This document shows positions 53,201-62,041 of a stretch of DNA of 64,000 nt, piece after piece; within the stretch, counting starts at the first letter, position 1, and every line of letters starts with the position of its first letter. This stretch comes from Kibdelosporangium banguiense (GTDB taxonomy: Bacteria > Actinomycetota > Actinomycetes > Mycobacteriales > Pseudonocardiaceae). Made by a program: the position numbers and the translations under genes. The stretch lies in contig NZ_JAGINW010000001.1 of NCBI RefSeq assembly GCF_017876405.1, forward strand, positions 10,739,203 to 10,803,202, given 5' to 3'. The notes under the pieces were generated by a model that was not told the DNA's origin, did not search any database, and saw only the letters and a list, made by a program, of their open reading frames with translations.

Positions 53201-53794
53201 TATTTCCCTTGCGTCGCCGAGGGCGACGACCTGGTCATCCTGTCCGAGCCGACCATCGACGCGCCAGAACGGACCCGGTTCACCTTCCCGCGGCAGCGCA
53301 CGCAACGCAGGCTCTGCCTGGCCGACTTCTTCCGCCCGCGGGACGCGGGCGAGGTCGATGTGGTGGCGTTCCAGCTGGTCACCATGGGTCAGCCGATCGC
53401 CGACGCGGCCGCGGAACTGTTCGCCGCCGACGCCTACCGCGACTACCTCGAACTTCACGGCCTCGGCGTCCAGCTCACCGAGGCACTCGCCGAGTACTGG
53501 CATCGGCGCGTGCGCGGCGAACTGCTGTGGGCGACCGGGCGGCCGGTGGCCGATGAGGACCCGGATCACATCGAGGAGTTCTTCGAACTCGGATACCGTG
53601 GAGCGAGGTTCTCCCTCGGCTACGGCGCCTGCCCGAACCTGGAGGACCGCGCCAAGATCGTGGAACTGCTCGAGCCCGAACGCGTCGGCGTCAAGCTCTC
53701 CGAGGAGTTCCAGCTGCATCCGGAGCAGTCCACCGACGCGATCGTGCTGCACCATCCGGAGGCCAAATACTTCAACACCTCATCCAACCACTGA
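50258..53794 (+). CDS. metH: Cobalamin-dependent methionine synthase
   Basis: A 1178-residue MetH that converts homocysteine and methyltetrahydrofolate to methionine. The homocysteine domain has [20 protein letters not shown] and the zinc cysteines [14 protein letters not shown]. The pterin domain has [20 protein letters not shown]. The B12 domain has [20 protein letters not shown] with the cobalt-ligand His. The C-terminal reactivation domain ends at the stop. It is full-length. Its start is coupled to the kinase stop, so it belongs to the SAM-regeneration operon. Confidence 0.97.
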   Translation: [1178 protein letters not shown]

Positions 53795-53815
53795 CCCTTC
53801 GCACCAGGGAGCACC

Positions 53816-55279
<1,464 letters not shown>

Positions 55280-55285
55280 AAGTCA

Positions 55286-55330
55286 GCAGCCTTTGTCAGA
55301 TCTCGCCTGGTGACAGCTTGTCAAAGCTGC
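55286..55330. terminator. Possible terminator after ahcY
   Basis: GCAGC-C-TTTG (55286-55295) can pair with CAAA-GCTGC (55322-55330) with one bulged base, and the loop contains the small palindrome GACAGCTTGTC. It lies 7 bp after the stop of the last gene of the SAM operon. No U-tract is seen. Confidence 0.35.
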
Positions 55331-55382
55331 GCCGCGGCTGGTCACAGGACTAAGGTTGTCCCATGAACCGAACCCTTGGGTT

Positions 55383-55617
55383 TCATGCCACGAGGGCGAG
55401 ACCTTGACAATAGCCTACGCGGGTTTCGCGCGGGGTTCGGTATTCGAGTGTCGAATGTAGACGGTCGTGGATGTGGTAGCTGAGATAGGCGAACACCGCC
55501 CGCCGGGCATCCTGTCGGGCGGCCCACACCCTTCTGGCGTCCTTGTGGTCAAAGGGCGTAATGCTGTCGGGCCCCGCCCCGTCGAGGTCGAGGAGCCGCA
55601 CGGTCCCGGGACTCTGG
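55383..55617 (-). pseudogene. IS3 transposase C-terminal scar
   Basis: The minus-strand frame reads DHKDARRVWAARQDARRAVF, then YLSYHIHDRLHSTLEYRTP, then RETRVGY. This is the typical C-terminus of an IS3-type orfB (RRAVF...RLHSTLGYRTP). No catalytic core or second end remains. The sequence differs from the intact IS3 element at 12438, so it is an older, unrelated remnant. Confidence 0.6.
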
Positions 55618-55732
55618 TCGGTTTGAGCCGGGACACCAGCGAATCGGAGACGCCCATGTGGCGTGCGGCGTGCTTGAAACTGCCGTGCTCCCCGACACTG
55701 ACGAAGCTGCGCATCACCTTGATCTGGTCCAT
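55618..55732 (-). pseudogene. LysR regulator N-terminal fragment
   Basis: About 38 residues (MDQIKVMRSFVSVGEHGSF, KHAARHMGVSDSLVSRL) match the start of LysR-type DNA-binding domains. Similarity ends where the IS3 scar begins near 55617. It lies 8 bp downstream of the MarR gene on the same strand. Confidence 0.6.
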
Positions 55733-55740
55733 CGTCGCCC

Positions 55741-56223
55741 CTAGCCGTCCGTGCCGGACTCCTCCGCTACGGTCTCCAGCCGTTCCAGCAAACGCGAAAG
55801 CGACGGGAGCGCGGCTGCCAGCCTGTCCCGGTCGTCCGCCGCGATCTCGCCCAGCGCACAAGCCAGCACCATGCTCCGCCCGCGGCTGAAGGTGTCCAAC
55901 TGCGTCCGGGCACGTTGGGTCGGGGCCAGCAACACAGAGCGTCCATCCACGGCGGACGGTTGACGTTCGATCAACCCACCGGCCGTCAGTTCTCGCACCA
56001 GGTTGCTCACCGTCGGACGAGCCAGGCGCAACTTCGCAGCCACCTGCGCCGGCGAAAGCGGACCGCCGACGATCAGGACCCGCAGCAACGTGGCGTGCGC
56101 CTCCGTCAACGCCGACAGCCCACCAGCCGACCGCGCGGCTCGGATCAGGCTCCGCCGCAGCAGGTCCATGACCTGGATGAGGTGGTCACCCAGCGCTGGA
56201 TCAGATCCAGAGGCTTCAGACAT
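55741..56223 (-). CDS. MarR family transcriptional regulator
   Basis: A 160-residue MarR-type protein: LSALTEAHATLLRVLIVGGP, then LSPAQVAAKLRLARPTVSNL (recognition helix), then LTAGGLIERQPSAVDGRSVL with the wing. The C-terminal helix follows. The ATG at 56223 is used; the frame stays open to 56286 and the start is not certain. A TTTTG-TGG-CAAAA palindrome lies ~52 bp upstream. The target may be the small ORF on the other strand, or the gene itself. Confidence 0.85.
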   Translation of the reverse strand: MSEASGSDPALGDHLIQVMDLLRRSLIRAARSAGGLSALTEAHATLLRVLIVGGPLSPAQVAAKLRLARPTVSNLVRELTAGGLIERQPSAVDGRSVLLAPTQRARTQLDTFSRGRSMVLACALGEIAADDRDRLAAALPSLSRLLERLETVAEESGTDG

Positions 56224-56275
56224 GTCACGCCCGACCCGCCGCTCCCGAAAGTTCACTGCCAACCGCACCATATCA

Positions 56276-56288
56276 TTTTGTGGCAAAA
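56276..56288. promoter_or_regulatory. Candidate MarR operator
   Basis: TTTTGTGGCAAAA is a perfect inverted repeat (arms TTTTG and CAAAA, 3-base centre) in the AT-rich gap upstream of the MarR gene. MarR proteins commonly bind such AT-rich palindromes in their own promoters. Confidence 0.45.
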
Positions 56289-56624
56289 CTAGTTAGTGAT
56301 CCAGCGAGTTCCGGCAGGGCCTGGCATGACCTGGTCGGGCTTACGGCCGGAAGGCCGATAGCGGGAGTGATGGTCGCCATCGCCTCGTTCGGCCAGGAAT
56401 CGGCCGACCTGACCGAAGCCGGGTTGGCTGGGCTCCTCAAGGGTGTGCTCACAGTGCGGCCGCGCCAACCGCTCGCCGTCCTCATCGCCGTCAACGCGAT
56501 CGTCCTTGGCTGGTTTGCTGTCGGTGCCCCTGGGGCCATTGCCCTGCTACCTGTGCTGATCACGCTCTGGACCCGACAGGGACCGGGCAGGTCCTGTGGG
56601 CTATGTGGTGGAAGCCCGCGTTGA
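56280..56624 (+). pseudogene. Two-TM fragment, possible sensor-kinase remnant
   Basis: A 114-codon frame without a recognisable whole family. The segment VRPRQPLAVLIAVNAIVLGW then GAPGAIALLPVLITLW looks like the paired membrane helices at the start of actinomycete sensor histidine kinases. No kinase domain follows. The start codon overlaps the MarR palindrome and is doubtful. The remaining bases to 56822 show nothing else. Confidence 0.3.
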
Positions 56625-56822
56625 ACGCGTTCTCGTTCACTTTCAGTGACCGCTGGCCGGCCGCTGAGACCTACTGACAACCAGAGCCGGAAACACCGTT
56701 CGTGTTAGGGACCCCTACAGTGCAGCTCAGAGGTATGGCGCTGACAAGCCGCCCCCACGTTTCATCAACAGAGCAGCATGTCAGGGTCTGTTGTCGACCG
56801 ATGTCGGCTGGATGGGGCGTGA

Positions 56823-58451
56823 GTGAGGGTGGTGAACAGATCCGGGACGCTGCGCGTTGTCGGCCTTCCCGCAGAGACAACCAGTTTCGTGGGCCGGCGG
56901 CAGGAGTTGGCGGCGGCGAGGCGACTGCTGTCGGTCAGCAGGCTGCTGACGCTGACCGGTCCCGGTGGTGTTGGCAAGACCCGGCTGGCGCTGCGGATGG
57001 CAGCGCAACTCTCACGCGCGTTTCCCGACGGTGTCTGGCTGGTATCACTAGCGACGCTCGATGACGACGCGCTGGTGCCCCAGACCGTCGCCGAGACTCT
57101 CGGGATCCGCGACGAGTCCAGCGGCGAGATACTCGATGACATCATCGAATACCTGCGGGGGCGGGGGCTGCTGCTGGTTCTGGACAACTGCGAGCATCTG
57201 CTCGACGCCTGTGCGGCACTGGTAGACGCGATCCTCTCGGCGTCGGAGGGGGTGCGGGTCCTGGCCACCAGCCAGCACCGGCTCAATCTCACCGGGGAAC
57301 AGCTGCTGGAGGTGCCCCCGCTGCGAGTCCCGACGCCGGCGGAACTGGCTCGGGGCAGGGGCGCGGCGAAAGCCTTTTCGGCCCTTCAACTGTTCGTCGA
57401 TCGCGCGACCCCTGTGGTCCCGGGTTTCACGATGACCGCCGGAAATCTGGAACATGTAGCCCGACTGTGCCTGCGGCTGGACGGCCTGCCGCTCGCGATC
57501 GAGTTGGCCGCCGTGCGGCTGCGGTCCCACAGCATCGAGCAGCTTGTCGAGCGGCTGGATGACCGTTACCGGCTACTCACCGAGAGCAGTTGCGACGCGC
57601 TGTCCCGCCACCAGACGCTGCGCGCCACGATGGACTGGAGTTACGAGCTGTGTACCCAGCAGGAGCAGGTGGTGTGGGCGCTGCTGTCGGTGTTCGCCGG
57701 CAGCTTTGATCTGAGCGGGGCCGAAGCGGTCTGCGCCGGGGAGGACATCGAGCCTGCCGACATTGTCGACATTGTCGCTGGGCTGGTGGACAAGTCCATC
57801 CTGGTCGGCGAGCGTCACGACGACACGCTGCGGTACCGGCTGCTGAGCTCGCTGCGGGACTACGGTCTGGAGAAGTTGACCGAGCTCGGCAAGGTGTCCG
57901 CCGCCCGCGGCCGGCATCGAGACCACTACCTGCACAGGGCTGAGGACTACGAGCGGCAGTGGTTCGGCCCGCGCCAGCCGGAGATCGCGGAGGATCTCCG
58001 AACGGAGCTGGACAACTTCCGTGCTGCCTTGACCTACTGCGTCACCACCCCGGGCGAGGCCCAGCACGGCCTGCATCTAGCCGAGACCCTGTGGTGCCAC
58101 TGGATCCCTCGTGGAGCGCACTCCGCCGAGGTACGGCGCTGGTGTCACCGGGCCCTGCTCCAGGGTGCGAAACGGAGCGATGCGCGGGGCAAGTCGTACT
58201 GGACGAATGGCCTCCTTCTCCTGATCCTTACCCGCTCGGCCGCCGTGCTGCTGGCCGGCGCCCCGCCTGGCCAGCCCGTACAGGGGGCTGAGGGCCAGCC
58301 GATCCCCATACCGATGGCCGACTACCTTCCCGACTGGCAGCACGCCGGGAGCGAGTTGCTGAGCTTCGTCGTTCTCAGCCGGATCGAACTTGCCTGCACA
58401 CTCGTTTTCCACGCGACACCCGAGCAGGCCGTGCCGCTGTGCGTCGAGGCC
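56823..58451 (+). pseudogene. LuxR-type ATPase regulator, 5' part (IS-split)
   Basis: 543 codons of a large transcriptional regulator: NB-ARC/AAA ATPase at the N-terminus (Walker A LTGPGGVGKTRLALRMAAQL, Walker B LLLVLDNCEHLLDACAALV), then helical repeats. The frame is intact to codon 543 at 58451, after which the IS256 element adds Glu-Gln and a stop. Joining 58451 to 59915 restores one frame of 775 residues ending with a LuxR helix-turn-helix. The split protein keeps the ATPase but loses the DNA-binding domain, so this copy is presumably inactive. Confidence 0.9.
58444..58451. repeat. Target-site duplication of the IS256 element
   Basis: TCGAGGCC occurs at 58444-58451 and again at 59907-59914, exactly flanking the element. 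Its presence as a perfect 8-bp repeat, the usual length for IS256, shows a simple and fairly recent insertion. Confidence 0.95.
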
Positions 58452-59906
58452 GAGCAATGATCAGAACCTGTGGATGGTTCTCGGCGAGGTGACCTGGATG
58501 GGCGCACCTTCCCGAGGATGATCTGAAAGGTCTGGAGTTCTGATCAGGGCCAGCGTTGGCGCGCTGGCTCGGGAAGGTACGCCCATGCTCACCGTAGTCC
58601 CTGGCCCCGCATCCGGTGACGATGACCGGCCGCCGGTAGGCGATTCGGCATCGTTGATCGACCAGATCGTTCGGGAGGGCGCCCGCCGGATGCTGGCCGA
58701 AGCTCTGCAAGCCGAGGTCGATGCCTACATCGCCGTCTACGCCGGCCAGTGCGACGAGCACGGCCACCGCCTGGTGGTGCGCAACGGCTACCACGAACCG
58801 CGCGAGGTGCTCACCAGCGCGGGTGCGGTAGAGGTGACCGCGCCGCGCGTGAATGACAAGCGCGTCGACCCCGACACCGGCGAGCGGCAACGATTCTCCT
58901 CGGCGATCCTGCCGCCCTGGGCGCGCAAGACCCCGAAGATCACCGAGGTGCTGCCGCTGCTGTACCTGCATGGCCTGTCTACTGGGGACTTCGTGCCCGC
59001 GCTGGGCCAGTTCCTCGGCTCAGCGAAGGGCTTGTCCGCGCCGGTGATCACGAAGCTGACCGAGCAGTGGAAAGCCGAACAGCGCGCGTTCTGCGAGCGC
59101 GATCTGTCCACTGTGGATTTCGTGTATCTGTGGGCGGACGGGATCCACGTCAACATCCGTCTGGAGGAACACAAACTCTGCCTGCTCGTGATGATCGGAG
59201 TGCGCGCTGACGGCCGCAAGGAGCTCGTCGCGCTGACCGACGGGTACCGCGAATCGGCCGAGTCGTGGGCGGATCTGCTGCGGGACTGCAAGCGCCGCGG
59301 GATGCGCGCCCCGATCCTCGCGGCCGGCGACGGCGCGCTCGGGTTCTGGAGCGCGCTACGTGAGGTCTTCCCCGAAACCGCCGAGCAGCGCTGCTGGTTC
59401 CACAAAATCGCCAACGTCCTCGCCGCGCTACCCAAATCCGCCCATCCCGGCGCGAAGAAGGCCCTCGCCGAGATCTGGAACGCCGAAGACCGTCGCCACG
59501 CCCTCGACGCCGTGACCGCGTTCAAAGCCTTGTACGGCGCGAAATTCCCCAAGGCCGTCGCGAAGATCACCGACGATGTCGAGGAACTGCTCACGTTCTA
59601 CGACTACCCGGCCGAGCACTGGATCCACCTGCGCACCACCAACCCGATCGAGTCGACCTTCGCCACCGTGCGCCACCGCACAAAGGTCACCAAGGGCCCC
59701 GGCTCGGCCGCCGCAGGCCTCGCCATGGCCTTCAAGCTCATCGAGTCAGCACAGGCCCGCTGGCGCGCCGTGAACGCACCCCACCTCGTCGCGCTCGTCC
59801 GCGCCGGAAGCCGCTTCGACAACGGCAAACTCGTCGAACGACCCGACGACCACGCCCCACCCACCGCCGCCTAACGATCTTCATCCACAGGTCTTGACAA
59901 TTTCTC
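58452..59906 (+). mobile_element. IS256-family insertion sequence
   Basis: A 1455-bp element with imperfect ~25-bp terminal inverted repeats: GAGCAATGATCAGAACCTGT at the left, and GAGAAATTGTCAAGACCTGT read in reverse from the right end. It carries one transposase gene and has 8-bp direct repeats at both sides. GAGAAATTGTCAAGACC ends are common among actinobacterial IS256 elements. Confidence 0.95.
58585..59874 (+). CDS. IS256-family transposase
   Basis: A 429-residue mutator-type (Transposase_mut) DDE transposase. Conserved blocks are RNGYHEPREVLTSAGAVEV, FVYLWADGIHVNIRLEEHKL with the first catalytic Asp, LAAGDGALGFWSALREVF with the second, QRCWFHKIANVLAALPKSAH, and TTNPIESTFATVRHRTKVTK with the Glu. 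It appears intact and full-length. Confidence 0.95.
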   Translation: MLTVVPGPASGDDDRPPVGDSASLIDQIVREGARRMLAEALQAEVDAYIAVYAGQCDEHGHRLVVRNGYHEPREVLTSAGAVEVTAPRVNDKRVDPDTGERQRFSSAILPPWARKTPKITEVLPLLYLHGLSTGDFVPALGQFLGSAKGLSAPVITKLTEQWKAEQRAFCERDLSTVDFVYLWADGIHVNIRLEEHKLCLLVMIGVRADGRKELVALTDGYRESAESWADLLRDCKRRGMRAPILAAGDGALGFWSALREVFPETAEQRCWFHKIANVLAALPKSAHPGAKKALAEIWNAEDRRHALDAVTAFKALYGAKFPKAVAKITDDVEELLTFYDYPAEHWIHLRTTNPIESTFATVRHRTKVTKGPGSAAAGLAMAFKLIESAQARWRAVNAPHLVALVRAGSRFDNGKLVERPDDHAPPTAA

Positions 59907-59914
59907 TCGAGGCC

Positions 59915-60613
59915 ATCGCCATCTGCGAGGCGCGTGGAGAGCAGTGGGTCCGGTCGCACGCGCTGCGCGTTCTTGCTATGGCGCGGTGGGTGCTGGGCGA
60001 GTACGACAGCGCCACCGCGCGCGCCCGGGAATGCCTGCGGCTCACGTACGTCATCCACGACCGGCCCAGTCTGGGCAAGACCCTCGACCTGCTGGCCGCC
60101 ATTGCCGCCAGCGCGGGCGATGCCGAACGTGCCGCCGTGCTGCAGGGCGCGGCCGAGCGGATCTGGCACGACGTCGGCTACAGTCCACTGGAGTTGCAGC
60201 GTCGTCAAGCTGGCCAGATCCGCGCGAGCGAACGGCAGGCCCGCAAAACCTTGGGCGACCGCGGCTTCGAGCAGGCCTTCCAGCGCGGCGGCGAACTCTC
60301 GCGCGATGACGTCGTCGCCTACGCCCTGCAGGATCAATCCAGGGCCCCCGTCCGGGGTGAATTGTCCAGGAAGACGCCCGCCGTGGCCGGTGAGTCATCC
60401 GATGTTCGGCTGACGCCGCGGGAGAAGGAGGTCGCCGAACTGGTCACTCAGGGCTTGACGGACAAGCAGATCGGCACCGCTCTGACGATCGCACAGCGCA
60501 CCGCCGAGGGACACGTACAGCGCATTCTGACCAAGCTGGGGCTCACCAACCGCACCCAACTGGCCTCCGTCTGGCTCAGTTCGAAACAGGCTCCAGACGA
60601 ACGACCAGAGTAG
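59915..60613 (+). pseudogene. LuxR-type ATPase regulator, 3' part (IS-split)
   Basis: 232 codons that continue the frame of the gene at 56823. TPR-like helices (ICEARGEQWVRSHALRVLAM; GKTLDLLAAIAASAGDAERA) are followed by a LuxR DNA-binding domain (LTPREKEVAELVTQGLTDKQ, TALTIAQRTAEGHVQRILTK, LGLTNRTQLASVWL). An in-frame TTG at 59894 inside the IS could start translation, so a free DNA-binding domain might still be made. The end overlaps the RsbW-like gene on the other strand by 38 bp. Confidence 0.88.
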
Positions 60614-60974
60614 CGGCAGTGCCTCGGCCCCCGGGGCCGTTGCGCAGTCTGAGTCCCCCGGTGAGTGCCTCGGCCAGCCGTAAGCCCGGACTGTTCCAAG
60701 TGGACGGCTGTTGTGACGATACGTCGGCGGGCAGGCCGGGGCCTTGGTCGGTGACTTCACACCGTAGCTCCCCGTCAACCACGCCCAGCGCCAAGTGGCC
60801 CGAACCCCCGCCGTGGACGACCGCGTTGCACGCGATCTCCAGCGCCGCCTGGACGAAGGTACCCCGCACCGGTTCGCTCACCCCGGCCCGGAACAGGCTC
60901 TCGGCCACCCTGGCCCGCACCAGCGGAAGGTCAGAACGGGCGAAACTGAGCCTGAGCAGGCAGTCCTCGCTCAT
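60576..60974 (-). CDS. RsbW-like anti-sigma/ATPase protein
   Basis: A 132-residue GHKL ATPase of the serine-kinase anti-sigma type. The N-box is ALEIACNAVVHGGGSGHLAL and the G1 box VTDQGPGLPAD. A G2-like region follows (SPGLRLAEALTGGLRL, GRGTAATLVV). Proteins of this type bind a sigma factor or phosphorylate an STAS antagonist. Its ATG overlaps the stop of the MEDS/STAS gene (ATGA at 60971), so the two probably form a partner-switch module. Confidence 0.85.
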   Translation of the reverse strand: MSEDCLLRLSFARSDLPLVRARVAESLFRAGVSEPVRGTFVQAALEIACNAVVHGGGSGHLALGVVDGELRCEVTDQGPGLPADVSSQQPSTWNSPGLRLAEALTGGLRLRNGPGGRGTAATLVVRLEPVSN

Positions 60975-61870
60975 GATTCCTCCGCCACGTTCAGCTGCAA
61001 CTGGGGCACGTCAGCGGAGCCGAGCCCGCGCAAGACCAATTCGAGCAGCGACCCGCAGCGGACGGTGACCTTGCTGCCCTCCGGCAGTGAGGTGGCGAAG
61101 CTGATCAGCTGCCAGGCGCAGTGCGCCTCCATGAAGGTCAGGTCGGTCAGGTCCAGCTCGAAGTGGAAGGGCGCGTGGGTATCGGGCTGCTGCTTCAGCG
61201 CCTCGCGCAGTGCCTCGGTGAACTCTCCTCGGGTGGACAGCTCCGCGGAGCCCGCGATCCGTGTTCCGTCCCGGGTCTGGGTGACGTCGACCGCGTCGAG
61301 GCGCTCCATGACCTGGAGCGGATGGACCGCGCGCATCGCGCCCACTGTGTAGTCGCTGAACCGCCGCTGGTCATACCAGCAGATCGCGACGTAGCGGGAA
61401 TCAGCGAACAACGGTTCCAGGGACGCTTCGTAGTCCACCACTTCTTCGCTGTCCACGCCGGGCTCCAGAGCCCAGTTCATGTCGGCCGCCACCCGTATTC
61501 CCGGCCAACCTTCGCGGTAGGCCCGGTCGCACTCGGTGCGGGCGGTTTCGAGCTGTCGCTCCTTGTCGAAGGAGCCGTCCGGCATGTAGAAGGACGTGTT
61601 GCGTGTGATCATCAACTGGCCGCTGTCGCGGGCAGATTCCACATGACCACTACCGTCATCCATGCGCGCTACCGCATCGTCGTCGCTTAAATCGCTGTGG
61701 CCCAGGACGAGTAGCACCTTTTCTCCCCGGACCAGACCCGTCCGCGTGTAGGCGGTAAGCACCTGCCAGCGGGCCTCGACATCGGTGAATGCCATACATG
61801 AGTGAGAACCGTGCTCCAACCGTTCGACTGGAACGGCCGGAGCCGGCTCACCAGTACTCCCTCTCGCCAT
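60971..61870 (-). CDS. MEDS-STAS sensor protein
   Basis: A 299-residue protein. The N-terminal MEDS domain (HGSHSCMAFTDVEARWQVLT, then RGEKVLLVLGHSD, then GWPGIRVAADMNWAL) resembles DcmR-type sensory domains. The C-terminal ~90 residues (FHFELDLTDLTFMEAHCAWQ) form a STAS-like anti-sigma-antagonist domain. It is paired with the RsbW-like kinase downstream. The start at 61870 begins the conserved part; an upstream ATG at 61897 is the alternative. The signal it senses is unknown. Confidence 0.82.
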   Translation of the reverse strand: MARGSTGEPAPAVPVERLEHGSHSCMAFTDVEARWQVLTAYTRTGLVRGEKVLLVLGHSDLSDDDAVARMDDGSGHVESARDSGQLMITRNTSFYMPDGSFDKERQLETARTECDRAYREGWPGIRVAADMNWALEPGVDSEEVVDYEASLEPLFADSRYVAICWYDQRRFSDYTVGAMRAVHPLQVMERLDAVDVTQTRDGTRIAGSAELSTRGEFTEALREALKQQPDTHAPFHFELDLTDLTFMEAHCAWQLISFATSLPEGSKVTVRCGSLLELVLRGLGSADVPQLQLNVAEES

Positions 61871-62041
61871 CGTTAGAAAGTACGCACCCGCGACCACGGT
61901 GGGAACTACCCGGGCGGGCGGCCAGTGGCCATTGTCATGATTCTGCGCCGCGGCAGATCGTTTGGGCCCACTGGCCGTCCGTGACGGTCGAATGCGGAGC
62001 AGGTCGTGCGGCTGACCGGCGCGACCCCTTAGAATGTAAGC

